A stretch of DNA of 19,583 bases, from contig CAZOKL010000040.1 in NCBI GenBank assembly GCA_964580305.1, positions 1-19,583 of the forward strand, read 5' to 3'. Source of the stretch: Phocaeicola_A sp964580305 (GTDB lineage: Bacteria; Bacteroidota; Bacteroidia; Bacteroidales; Bacteroidaceae). The position numbers were made by a program, and so were the translations under genes. Positions 7,053-14,742 of this stretch are shown here, in pieces; position 1 is the stretch's first letter, and each line of letters starts with the position of its first letter. A model generated the notes under the pieces. That model saw nothing but the letters and a program-made list of their open reading frames with translations, did not search any database and was not told the DNA's origin.

Positions 7053-8072
7053 CTATTTACTGTTTTGCTTGTAATATTTAATCATCTTCGGAATAACTTC
7101 TTCCACAGAACCATTGATGACATAGTCGGCAATGGTGTTGATGGGAGCGCTCGGGTCATTGTTAATGGAGATGATGATGCCGCTTTCCTGCATGCCGGCA
7201 ATGTGCTGGATTTGTCCGCTGATGCCACACGCAATGTAGAGTTTCGGGCGGACGGTCACTCCTGTCTGGCCGATTTGGCGGTCGTGGTCACAGAATCCGG
7301 CGTCAACGGCAGCACGACTGGCGCCTACTTCAGCATGGAGTTCCTTGGCCAGGTCGAACAGCATGTCAAACCCTTCTTTAGAACCCATACCATAGCCACC
7401 GGCTACGATGATAGGTGAGCCTTTCAAGTTGTTTTTGGCTTTCTCCACATGGCGCTCAATGACTTTGATCACATAGTCAGTTTCAGGAACAAACTTGGCC
7501 ACGTCGTGACGGATAACCTCGCCTTGGTAGTTCGGGTCGGTTATTTCCTTTTTCATTACACCCTCGCGCACGGTTGCCATTTGCGGACGGTGTTCAGGAT
7601 TAATGATGGTTGCCACGATGTTGCCGCCGAATGCCGGACGAATTTGATAAAGGAGGTTTTCGTATGTGATGCCTTTTTTCTTGTCCTCATGGTTGCCGAT
7701 TTCAAGCGATGTGCAGTCGGCTGTCAGGCCGCTGGTCAGTGCGGAGGAAACACGCGGGCCGAGGTCGCGACCGATGACGGTGGCACCCATCAGGCAGATT
7801 TGCGGCTTTTCAGCTTTGAACAGATTGACAAGTATGGAAGTGTGGGGGAGGGATGTGTAGGGAAACAGTCCCGGTGCGTCAAACACGTGCAGTTTGTCAA
7901 CACCGTATGGCAAAACTTGTTTTTCAATGCCATCAAGGCCGGCGCCGGCCACGGTGGCTTCCAGTTGGCAACCCAGTTGGTTGGCCAGTTTGCGTCCTTT
8001 GGTCAGGAGTTCGAGACTTACGTCGGCCACGGTCGTGCCTTCAAGTTCGCAATATACAAATACGTTGTTCAT
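7053..8072 (-). CDS. etfA: Electron transfer flavoprotein alpha subunit
   Basis: 339 residues from ATG 8072; a TTG at 8078 is in frame but overlaps the etfB stop, so the ATG is preferred. N-terminal domain about 1-190; C-terminal FAD domain with ASRAAVD (Arg about 252), QIGQTG (266-271), CGISGQIQHIAG (282-293) and the end of the PS00696-type signature, NNDPSAPI (304-311). It binds FAD and, with EtfB, carries electrons between the dehydrogenase and a membrane or soluble acceptor. The gene starts 6 nt after etfB, and the acyl-CoA dehydrogenase follows downstream; the three probably form one functional unit in the cytoplasm. Length and motifs are normal for the family. Confidence 0.95.
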   Translation of the reverse strand: MNNVFVYCELEGTTVADVSLELLTKGRKLANQLGCQLEATVAGAGLDGIEKQVLPYGVDKLHVFDAPGLFPYTSLPHTSILVNLFKAEKPQICLMGATVIGRDLGPRVSSALTSGLTADCTSLEIGNHEDKKKGITYENLLYQIRPAFGGNIVATIINPEHRPQMATVREGVMKKEITDPNYQGEVIRHDVAKFVPETDYVIKVIERHVEKAKNNLKGSPIIVAGGYGMGSKEGFDMLFDLAKELHAEVGASRAAVDAGFCDHDRQIGQTGVTVRPKLYIACGISGQIQHIAGMQESGIIISINNDPSAPINTIADYVINGSVEEVIPKMIKYYKQNSK

Positions 8073-8078
8073 AGTCAA

Positions 8079-8957
8079 TTATCCGATAGTGTGGTTAGCT
8101 AAGAGTTCGACAATCAATCCTTCCACATCTGCATCCGAGCCGGTGAGCGTCTTGCTTTCCTTGGCCTGGAACACGATGTTTTGAATGGATTTTACTTTGG
8201 TGGGCGAGCCGGACAAGCCACATTGAGCTAGGTCGGCATCCACGTCGGCCACGCTCCATTCCGTCAGGTTCAGGTAAGGGCGTTGCTCGTAGAGTTCTGG
8301 ATAGCTAGGGGCTTGTTGTGCCTTCTCGCTGGGAGTGAGTGCGTATTTGTATTTTTGCACCAGTTTGGCGTTGCGCGGACGGCAGGGAGCTGCCGAGCCG
8401 TTGACGGTGACAACGATGGGCAACGGGCCTTCCACGGTTTCCACGCCGCCGTCAATGTGGCGCTTCACCGTGATGCGGCGTCCTTCTTCATCCACGTTCA
8501 GGATATCCTCTGCATAGGTGATTTGGGTCAGTCCGAGTTTCTCTGCCACTTGCGGCCCCACTTGTGCCGTGTCGCCGTCAATGGCCTGGCGGCCTCCGAT
8601 GATGATGTCATAGTCTTTGATTTTCCGGATAGCCATTGAGAGTGCATATGATGTGGCCAATGTGTCGGCACCGGCAAAGGCACGGTCGGTCAGCAGATAG
8701 CCGTCATCAGCTCCGCGGAACAGCCCTTCTCTGATGATGGAGGCAGCCCGTCCGGGGCCCATGGTCAGAATGGTGATGGTGGAGCCCGGATGCCGGTCTT
8801 TCAGACGTAAGGCTTGTTCCAAGGCGTTCAGGTCTTCTGGGTTAAAAATGGCAGGCAAGGCGCCTCGGTTCACGGTACCTTCTGCGGTCATGGCATCTTT
8901 CCCTACGTTTCGCGTGTCAGGTACTTGTTTTGCCAATACTACGATTTTTAGACTCAT
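8079..8957 (-). CDS. etfB: Electron transfer flavoprotein beta subunit
   Basis: 292 residues, ATG 8957. N-terminus MSLKIVVLAKQVPDT is typical of EtfB. The nucleotide-binding loop GRQAIDGDTAQVGP is at 122-135, and the later family segment VTVNGSAAPCRPRNAK is at 183-198. The loop DGDTAQVGP is like that of clostridial EtfB proteins that hold a second FAD and take part in flavin-based electron bifurcation; AMP-binding mitochondrial EtfB has DDDCNQTGQ there. Bifurcation is therefore possible but is inference from one loop. Somewhat longer than the usual 250-260 residues because of the region 200-290. First gene of the etfB-etfA-dehydrogenase operon, with its own promoter at 9025-9056. Confidence 0.95.
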   Translation of the reverse strand: MSLKIVVLAKQVPDTRNVGKDAMTAEGTVNRGALPAIFNPEDLNALEQALRLKDRHPGSTITILTMGPGRAASIIREGLFRGADDGYLLTDRAFAGADTLATSYALSMAIRKIKDYDIIIGGRQAIDGDTAQVGPQVAEKLGLTQITYAEDILNVDEEGRRITVKRHIDGGVETVEGPLPIVVTVNGSAAPCRPRNAKLVQKYKYALTPSEKAQQAPSYPELYEQRPYLNLTEWSVADVDADLAQCGLSGSPTKVKSIQNIVFQAKESKTLTGSDADVEGLIVELLANHTIG

Positions 8958-9024
8958 GTTTGTTTATTTTTGGTATTAGTAAATAATCTTTTTGTTCAGA
9001 TTTTATTGGAGGCATAGACCGTGG

Positions 9025-9056
9025 CAAATTTAACGATTTGGAACACGCTTCCCAAA
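9025..9056 (-). promoter_or_regulatory. Promoter of the etfB operon
   Basis: On the minus strand: TTTG (9056-9053), 20 nt, then TAAATTTG (9032-9025). Both elements match the Bacteroidota sigma-ABfr consensus (TTTG, 19-21 nt, TAnnTTTG) exactly. The predicted start near 9018 leaves a leader of about 60 nt before etfB. Confidence 0.75.
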
Positions 9057-9071
9057 GAAAAGTTTTAAAAC

Positions 9072-10946
9072 TTATGCTTCCAGTGCTGAAATGTAGTCAA
9101 ATAGTTGCTTGTAGAAGGGATGATGGGTCAGAGTGGCTGCATTGCCCAGAATGATGAGTTTCATGCGGGCACGGGTAATGGCCACATTCATGCGGCGCAA
9201 GTCACGGAGAAAACCAATTTCGCCTTTCTCATTGGCACGAACCAGACTGATGATGATGACATCGCGTTCCTGACCTTGGAATCCGTCGACGGTGTTCACG
9301 TCGATGAGTTGTTTGTAGGGAGCAAAGAAACTGCGGTTTTTCAGCAGCCGACTCAGGTATTGCACTTGTGCTTGATAGGGCGAGATGATGCCAATGTCGA
9401 TGCGTTCGTCAAGAATGCGTTGTTTGCCGATTTTGGTGAGATAGGCTTCCAGCTGTTGGAGGGTCAGTTCGGCTTCCGTTTTGTTCACACGCCCGAAGCT
9501 GCGTTCAACAAACTCTTCTTCGGCATCCAACAGTTCGGTGTTTACCCACACCATGGGAGTGTCGAAATCCAGAATGCTTCGATGTTTCACTTCGGGAGCT
9601 GGTTGAAGCTCGCCGTGATAGAACCAGTTGGATGAGAAGCGCATGATGGCTTCGTTCATGCGATATTGGATTTTGAGCAGGGATACGCATCCAGGCTTGT
9701 TGCGCACGATTTTCTGCATGAGTGTCTCTCCCAATCCTCCTTTCATGGCCTCGTAGCAAGTGATGACGGGCGGAAGCTGGCAATGGTCACCGGCCAGCAC
9801 CACGCGGTTTGCCTTTCGGATGGCAATCCAGCAGGCAGCTTCAAGTGCTTGGGCCGCCTCGTCGATGAAGAGTGTGCCGAAACGACGCCGAAACAGCAGT
9901 TTGCTGGCTGCTCCCGTCAGTGTACAGGCAATGACGCGGGCTTCGTTGAAGAGTGATTCCTGGATACGCAGTTCCAGCTCTTCGGCACGGTCGCGCAGGG
10001 AGTTGATTTTCTGACGGACAGCCTCAGAGTGTCCTTTCTTTCGTGTTTCATACAGTTGTCGGATGGCACGTCGCATGCTGTGAAGCAGCGGGTAGTCGGG
10101 ATGAGTCTCGAAGCGTCGTTCATAAGTGAAGGAAAGCATCTTGTCGTTCACTCTGACGGGATTCCCAATGCGAAGCACGGAGATGCCGCGGTCTGTGAGC
10201 TGCTCGGCAATCCAGTCGACAGCCATGTTGCTTTGCGCACACACCAATACCTGATTTTCCCGGTGGAGGGTTTCATAGACAGCCTCCACCAGTGTGGTGG
10301 TTTTCCCCGTCCCGGGAGGGCCGTGAACGATGGCGACATCCTTGGCGCGAAGTACCTTGTTCACGGCACTTTCCTGAGTGGGATTCAGCCAGGGAAAACG
10401 CATCGGGGTGAATGTCAGTTCGCCGGCAGGGCGTGTGCCGTGAAAAATGTCGCGCAGTTCCGACAAGCGCCCGTTTTTGTCGGCCATTACAGCCCGCAAG
10501 GAGGTGAACATTAGTTTGAAGACGTTTTCATCAAAACTCAGTTGGATGCCCAGCCGCATGGCTTCATTCAGTTGAGTCATTGCTTCTGGCCCCGGAAGTA
10601 TGACCACCATGCGATTCTCATCCACATAGTTCACCGTTGCGGGGAAGTTCAGGTGACGCAGTTTGACATGTTCGATGTCTGCATCGAAAAACATGACCGG
10701 ACGGCCGAATTCAAAGCGATGGTCGATGTCAAGGTGTTCCGTGCGAAACACTTCGACCACATATTGATTGAGCGAGTTATAGTAGCTTCGGCCCACGGAG
10801 AGCGGATGCCAGCAGATGCCTCGGTTGATTTTCTTGTCCAGGCCGATGCTGTCCTGTTGTTGTAGGAACGCCGCCTTTTCGTGGTTGTATTCCATTTCGA
10901 GCAGCTCATATTGCCGCTGAAGTTCAAGCAAGGGGGATGATGGCAT
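9072..10946 (-). CDS. Superfamily 1 DNA/RNA helicase, Upf1/IGHMBP2-like
   Basis: 624 residues. ATP-dependent helicase with the full SF1B motif set: Q motif LNPTQ (187-191), Walker A GPPGTGKTT (209-217), motif Ia VCAQSNMAVD (235-244), Walker B LFIDEAAQ (359-366), motif III AGDHCQLPP (385-393), motif IV QYRM (427-430), motif V VDGFQGQERD (553-562) and motif VI NVAITRAR (587-594). The segment 270-340 between Ia and Walker B is helical, as for the 1B stalk insertion. The N-terminal 180 residues carry a small beta-rich domain and a helix rich in Glu and Gln. Nucleic-acid substrate (DNA or RNA) cannot be decided. It follows the EamA transporter gene by 22 nt and probably shares its promoter; the functional link between the two is unclear. 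Confidence 0.92.
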   Translation of the reverse strand: MPSSPLLELQRQYELLEMEYNHEKAAFLQQQDSIGLDKKINRGICWHPLSVGRSYYNSLNQYVVEVFRTEHLDIDHRFEFGRPVMFFDADIEHVKLRHLNFPATVNYVDENRMVVILPGPEAMTQLNEAMRLGIQLSFDENVFKLMFTSLRAVMADKNGRLSELRDIFHGTRPAGELTFTPMRFPWLNPTQESAVNKVLRAKDVAIVHGPPGTGKTTTLVEAVYETLHRENQVLVCAQSNMAVDWIAEQLTDRGISVLRIGNPVRVNDKMLSFTYERRFETHPDYPLLHSMRRAIRQLYETRKKGHSEAVRQKINSLRDRAEELELRIQESLFNEARVIACTLTGAASKLLFRRRFGTLFIDEAAQALEAACWIAIRKANRVVLAGDHCQLPPVITCYEAMKGGLGETLMQKIVRNKPGCVSLLKIQYRMNEAIMRFSSNWFYHGELQPAPEVKHRSILDFDTPMVWVNTELLDAEEEFVERSFGRVNKTEAELTLQQLEAYLTKIGKQRILDERIDIGIISPYQAQVQYLSRLLKNRSFFAPYKQLIDVNTVDGFQGQERDVIIISLVRANEKGEIGFLRDLRRMNVAITRARMKLIILGNAATLTHHPFYKQLFDYISALEA

Positions 10947-10968
10947 GGCTGGAGATGTGCGTTTGGGG

Positions 10969-11907
10969 TTACTTGTAGTTTTTTCCGGTGTTGCTTTCCA
11001 TCTCCTTCAGCATCTGTGCCCGCGACTTGCTTTGTGTCACCAGATAGACACCGGTGAATACCAGCACGACGGCCAGCCCTTTCATCCATCCGAAGGTGCC
11101 TATGCCCATCATGACCGACACGATGGAAGCAACGATGGGCTGCGTGTAGTTGTACATGCTCAGCACCGTGGGGCGCAAAACCTTTTGAGCTATCATCAGC
11201 AGCAGGAAGGTCATGGCCGTGGCGCCGACGACAACGAACGCGATTTCCCCCCACGTCGTAACACTGACATGGGCGAAAGGAATGGCCGACACCTCGCTGT
11301 AAGAGAAGGGAATGAAGCAGATGGCAGCGTAGGTGAACATCCATTTCATACATGTGATGGGGTGATATTTCGTGGCCAACCCTTTGAAGAAAGTCAGATA
11401 AGACGCAAAGCTGACTTGGGCGATGAAGCAAAGCAGGTCGCCCAAGGCGTTGCTGCTTTTCCCTCCGCTGGCCGAAGTACTGCCCAGAATCATGATTAGC
11501 GCGCCGATGGCTCCCAGGAACACCCCGCCCAACTTCTTGCCGGTGATGGGCTCGTGCAGGAAGATGGCAGCCAGAATGAGCGTGGCGATGGGTGCTGTTG
11601 TGGTGATGATGGAAGCATCGATGGGTGAAGTGAGTGAGAGTCCGAAGATGTACATGCCTTGATTGAACACAATGGCAAAGAGTGACGCGAAGAAGAGCAT
11701 CATCAGGTCGTGAGGCCGCACTTCCTCATGCTTGATGAAGAGGGAGGCTATCCAGAAGCAGAATGCACCGCCTACCATGCGGAAGGTGGCGAGCGAGAGA
11801 GCGGTCACTTCTGTGCTCATGACGTCCTTCCCGATGGGAGCCATCAGCCCCCATGCCATGCTGGCAAGAAGCATGCAGAGGTGTCCCGTGTAGTTTTTTG
11901 TTCTCAT
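10969..11907 (-). CDS. EamA/DMT-family membrane transporter
   Basis: 312 residues with about ten hydrophobic segments in two homologous halves (roughly 8-150 and 155-295), the layout of the drug/metabolite transporter superfamily. Typical features are the start of the first repeat, LLASMAWGLMAPIGKDV (13-29), the helix SLTSPIDASIITTTAPIATL, and VLSMYNYTQPIVASIVSVMM near the end of the second repeat, followed by a charged C-terminal tail (KSRAQMLKEMESNTGKNYK). Substrate is unknown; family members export amino acids, drugs or metabolites. First gene of a two-gene unit with the helicase. A -7 element lies 31 nt ahead of its ATG. Confidence 0.9.
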   Translation of the reverse strand: MRTKNYTGHLCMLLASMAWGLMAPIGKDVMSTEVTALSLATFRMVGGAFCFWIASLFIKHEEVRPHDLMMLFFASLFAIVFNQGMYIFGLSLTSPIDASIITTTAPIATLILAAIFLHEPITGKKLGGVFLGAIGALIMILGSTSASGGKSSNALGDLLCFIAQVSFASYLTFFKGLATKYHPITCMKWMFTYAAICFIPFSYSEVSAIPFAHVSVTTWGEIAFVVVGATAMTFLLLMIAQKVLRPTVLSMYNYTQPIVASIVSVMMGIGTFGWMKGLAVVLVFTGVYLVTQSKSRAQMLKEMESNTGKNYK

Positions 11908-11937
11908 TGTAAGCTATTAAAAGTGTTTTTTGTCGCG

Positions 11938-11945
11938 CAAAGGTA
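11938..11945 (-). promoter_or_regulatory. -7 element of the EamA/helicase operon
   Basis: The minus strand reads TACCTTTG, a perfect TAnnTTTG match, followed by CGCG. The start would be near 11931, about 24 nt before the ATG. No convincing -33 element is at the expected distance. Confidence 0.6.
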
Positions 11946-12273
11946 GAGCTAATTTTACTATACTGAATGTATTTGTACGGAGTTTTTCTGTTCTGTTTTT
12001 ATGGTATGGCTGAAGCTTTTGCAGGGTGTCTATGCGGTGCGAGAGCGCAAAGGAAGGGAAGCGCGTGCGCAAAGGAGAGTAGGCAAAAGCGGAAAGGAGA
12101 CCGCTTTTGGCCGTTGTCAGATGATGGAAAATACAGATGTGAGCGAACGATGTATCAAGCTAACATTCAGCTGAATGTGAAACAAACGTGCCCGCAGGCA
12201 TCGCCAAAGTGTGGCGGATGCCGGCAGACACGCCTCAACTTTTGCTTTGTTGAGATTATTTAAATGTTGATGC
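11946..12273. other. Intergenic region with two hairpins, no gene
   Basis: About 330 bases between two minus-strand operons. No reading frame here has a credible start or protein family. It contains a terminator-like hairpin (12188-12233), a second hairpin (12084-12109: CAAAAGCGG, 8-nt loop, CCGCTTTTG), and three copies of GCGCAAAGG (one in the promoter at 11936, others near 12047 and 12067). The last two lack the TA of a -7 element and may be decayed promoter copies. Confidence 0.55.
12188..12233 (-). terminator. Terminator of the redox operon
   Basis: An imperfect hairpin with core GGCATCGCC (12198-12206), loop AAAGTGT, and GGCGGATGCC (12214-12223); pairing continues outward to CGTG/CACG with a few mismatches. 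It starts 41 nt after the flavodoxin stop on the minus strand and is followed by TTTGTTTC. The second hairpin at 12084-12109 may back it up. Confidence 0.75.
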
Positions 12274-12837
12274 TTAGAGCCCGTTGGCACTGAGCCATTC
12301 CTGGATGGTTTTGTTGTTTGCGCGGTTCAGTAGGCGGCCTTCTCCCCAATTCAGGTGAGGGTAGGCTTGGTGCAATGCCTTTACGCTGTTGGCAATGCTG
12401 CTGCCGCCCGATGTGGCGAAGGGAATGATTGTCTTTCCCGTCAGATTATTGTTCTCGATGAATGTGTTGATGATGCGTGGTGCCTCGTCCCACCAGATGG
12501 GATAACCGATGAACACCACGTCGTATGTCGTCAGGTCTGTCTGGGCTTCTTTCATGGCCGGGCGTGACCTGGCGTCCTGCATCTCCACCGAACTGCGCGA
12601 CTGTTTGTCGTTCCAGTTGAGGTCGGCGCTTGTGTAGGCCGTCTGAGGAGTAATTTCGTAGAGTGTTCCGCCCGTTGCGTTGGCGATGCTTTGGGCTGCT
12701 TGAGTCGTGGTGCCGGTAGCAGAGAAGTAGGCTACCAGTGTGTGATGTGTTTTCATTTCGTTCTTGTTGTTTTTCTGTGCACATGCGCTGAAACAAATGG
12801 TCACAGCTGTTACGATGGTTAATAAAATCTTGTTCAT
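12274..12837 (-). CDS. Exported flavodoxin-like lipoprotein
   Basis: 187 residues from ATG 12837; the frame is open 30 nt further, but only this start gives a signal peptide. Residues 1-19 are MNKILLTIVTAVTICFSAC, with a plausible lipobox FSAC, so a lipid-anchored protein facing the periplasm is likely. The flavodoxin fold follows: FMN phosphate loop FSATGTT (39-45), IGYPIWWDEAPR (110-121) and FATSGGSS (140-147), as in the Flavodoxin_4 family of Bacteroidales. It would bind FMN and carry electrons or act as a small oxidoreductase. It lies 26 nt after the CMD gene and is the last gene before the terminator. An exported flavodoxin is unusual compared with the cytoplasmic flavodoxins of enterobacteria. 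Confidence 0.88.
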   Translation of the reverse strand: MNKILLTIVTAVTICFSACAQKNNKNEMKTHHTLVAYFSATGTTTQAAQSIANATGGTLYEITPQTAYTSADLNWNDKQSRSSVEMQDARSRPAMKEAQTDLTTYDVVFIGYPIWWDEAPRIINTFIENNNLTGKTIIPFATSGGSSIANSVKALHQAYPHLNWGEGRLLNRANNKTIQEWLSANGL

Positions 12838-12863
12838 GGTTTTATAGATAATTAATGGGAAAT

Positions 12864-14012
12864 TCATTTAATTTTCAGACCGGGGATGAGTGGAATCGTG
12901 TCGACAAGTTTTAAGTCTGTCACCATCGTGCGTGTACCTTCTTTATATTTCTGGAAATGAGGAGTCTTCAGATGGTTTTCATAGGCAGAATGGTCGGCAT
13001 AGATTTCGAGGATGGTCACTTTGTGCGGATTGTCTTTTTCAGCAGTAGCATAGAGCGTCAGCACACCCGGTTCCAACCGCATCGAGGCTTCAATTTCTTC
13101 TTTCAGGAAAGCATTGTATATATCCAGCTGTGCCGGATCTACGGTTATCTTTGACAGACGCACCAGGTTGTTTTCGGCAGGAACAGGTTTGGCATATTCC
13201 TGTTTGATAATGCGTAACGCTTTGATGGCAGCCGGGAAACCGATATAGGGTAGGCATTGGATGACGGCAGCTGTAAGCATCTCAGGCGTATTGCCCACAT
13301 TGATGTTACCGTGGTAGTGTGACTGGAGCTGGCTTTCGGCTTCCAAGGTAGTCAGTACGCAATAGCCCAACAACTCGCGCGTCTGTAAATCTATTGCACC
13401 ACGGCTGTATATCTCGCCGAAAAAATAATCCGTGAGGAACCGCTCTACGTTCTTGCCCATGTTGCCGGGCATACCTTCCATCACCGATGCGATGCCGCCG
13501 GGATAGAGTTTGTCCTGAATGGCTTTGCCTGTCTCGTGGCGTGTTTCCTCCGTCACTGTACCTTGTCTTGCCAGTGGCAATTCGATGCCCCGTTCCTTGA
13601 ACACTTCATTTACCGTAGCCACGGCGTTCAGCATTTTGGGGTAGCCGATGAAAGGAGCAGTGAGATACATCACCTCGCGCAGTTCTTCTGGAGTGACACC
13701 CACATTGAGTGCCGCTCCGACATGGGCTTTCAACTGAGGGAGTGTCTGCATCGTGGCAAGAGTGATGCAAGTGATCATTTCGCGCTGCTTCAAGGTCAGA
13801 TTTCCTGTCTGGAATACCTCGCCGAAAATGAACTTCTGTAAGATGTCCATCATTTCGGGGTCTGTGCCTTGTCCGGTCAGGGCTTCGCCGCCGAAAAGCG
13901 TTGTGTAATTTTGCTTGCAGGCCTCGATGCGGTCTGTCGGGTTGTGCTTTTGTGCCAGCATGGGCATTCCTCCGATGAGATGGAGTGCGGTTATGAAAAG
14001 TGTCTTTTTCAT
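12864..14012 (-). CDS. Exported carboxymuconolactone decarboxylase-like protein with C-terminal ABM domain
   Basis: 382 residues. Signal peptide about 1-20 (MKKTLFITALHLIGGMPMLA). Two tandem carboxymuconolactone decarboxylase (CMD)-type helical domains: about 52-140 (with LTLKQREMITCITLATM and KAHVGAALNVGVTPEE) and about 185-272 (with IDLQTRELLGYCVLTTL and SHYHGNINVGNTPEML). They are followed by an antibiotic-biosynthesis-monooxygenase-like dimeric beta barrel (about 285-375, RLSKITVDPAQLDIYN and KVTILEIYADHSAYENHL). The AhpD-type CxxC is absent, so peroxidase activity of that kind is unlikely; His97 and His232/234 are the conserved-position candidates. The substrate is unknown. It lies 18 nt after the preceding oxidoreductase, within the AraC-linked operon. 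CMD-CMD-ABM fusions occur in other Bacteroidales (from memory). Confidence 0.88.
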   Translation of the reverse strand: MKKTLFITALHLIGGMPMLAQKHNPTDRIEACKQNYTTLFGGEALTGQGTDPEMMDILQKFIFGEVFQTGNLTLKQREMITCITLATMQTLPQLKAHVGAALNVGVTPEELREVMYLTAPFIGYPKMLNAVATVNEVFKERGIELPLARQGTVTEETRHETGKAIQDKLYPGGIASVMEGMPGNMGKNVERFLTDYFFGEIYSRGAIDLQTRELLGYCVLTTLEAESQLQSHYHGNINVGNTPEMLTAAVIQCLPYIGFPAAIKALRIIKQEYAKPVPAENNLVRLSKITVDPAQLDIYNAFLKEEIEASMRLEPGVLTLYATAEKDNPHKVTILEIYADHSAYENHLKTPHFQKYKEGTRTMVTDLKLVDTIPLIPGLKIK

Positions 14013-14030
14013 CGTCTTTATTATTTCATG

Positions 14031-14672
14031 TTATAGATTTTTTCCTAATTGGTAGGCTCGCTGTGGATAGACTGTGTTTCGTATGCTACCGGCGACCCAT
14101 ACACCGGGGGCGACGACTGTGCCTACACTTTCCCAGCCGAGGTAGCTCATGAGAGTGTTGTAGTGCAGGAGCATCGGCTCTGCCTCTTTTTTAGCAGTGT
14201 TGGCATAGGTCATCAAGAAGGCCGCTTTCTTGGGTGTGCCTTTAATTTGTCCGTTGATGGCATAGAAACGGTCAATGATTTTTTTCAGCTGGGCTGAAAT
14301 CCCGAAATAATACATTGGCGTGGCAAATACGACCATGTCAGCGTCAAGCAGTCGTGGACGCACGAGTTCGAAGTCGTCTTTCAGTACGCATGGGCCATCC
14401 ATGCCGCAACGGTTGCAGGCCATGCAACCTTCCACTTTAAGGAACGCGACGTCAAAACGAAACACTTCGTGCCCGGCTTCTTGTGCGCCTTTGATGAATT
14501 GTTCGGCCAGATAGCTCGAATTGCCGTTTTTGCGGGGACTTCCCGTTAATACTACTATTTTCATTGCATTGGTCTTTGTGGTCCTGTCCGACGGCAGGGC
14601 TTCGGCCACTTTAGCAAGAGCAGCTGTCGCCAGTGCTGCCACCGAACCGGTGATGAATTTTCGTCTGTCCAT
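14031..14672 (-). CDS. Tat-exported NAD(P)H/FMN oxidoreductase, iron-sulfur-flavoprotein-like
   Basis: 213 residues. The N-terminus MDRRKFITGSVAALATAALA has a twin-arginine motif (RRKFIT) and a hydrophobic stretch, so folded, cofactor-loaded export by Tat is likely. A flavodoxin-like NADPH-dependent FMN reductase domain follows: LTGSPRKNGNSSYLAE (42-57, FMN loop) and ATPMYYFGISAQLKKIIDR (117-135). Between them is a Cys cluster, C83-x2-C86-x2-C89-x5-C95, which matches the compact [4Fe-4S] motif of archaeal and clostridial iron-sulfur flavoproteins. Whether it really binds a cluster is inference, as many family members keep only part of the motif. It lies 70 nt after the flavin reductase and 18 nt before the CMD gene. 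Confidence 0.9.
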   Translation of the reverse strand: MDRRKFITGSVAALATAALAKVAEALPSDRTTKTNAMKIVVLTGSPRKNGNSSYLAEQFIKGAQEAGHEVFRFDVAFLKVEGCMACNRCGMDGPCVLKDDFELVRPRLLDADMVVFATPMYYFGISAQLKKIIDRFYAINGQIKGTPKKAAFLMTYANTAKKEAEPMLLHYNTLMSYLGWESVGTVVAPGVWVAGSIRNTVYPQRAYQLGKNL

Positions 14673-14742
14673 AGTTTAAGGTTGAATCAAGCTAATATGA
14701 GAGGAGGTCGGGATGAAGGATGCTTTTCATGCGTAATTTCTT

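Noticed and set aside
7449..8102. Plus-strand ORF of 217 residues
   Set aside because: It is antisense to etfA, whose protein has full family motifs; this frame is open only because of codon bias.
9105..9635. Plus-strand ORF of 176 residues (and others at 10029-10514, 10542-10865)
   Set aside because: Antisense to the helicase gene, which has all SF1 motifs.
10649..11431. Minus-strand ORF of 260 residues and plus-strand ORF 10945-11499
   Set aside because: Both overlap the EamA transporter and helicase genes in other frames; their sequences are rich in His, Arg and Cys and show no domain.
12084..12109. Second hairpin as an independent terminator or small RNA
   Set aside because: The stem is 9 bp but no U tract follows on the minus strand; kept only as a possible backup to the stronger hairpin at 12188-12233.
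11967..12263. Plus-strand ORF of 98 residues between the two minus-strand operons
   Set aside because: It spans two hairpins, has no start signal, and its protein (many Cys, Lys and Arg) looks non-coding.
12446..12796. Minus-strand ORF of 116 residues
   Set aside because: A shifted frame of the flavodoxin gene with no domain of its own.
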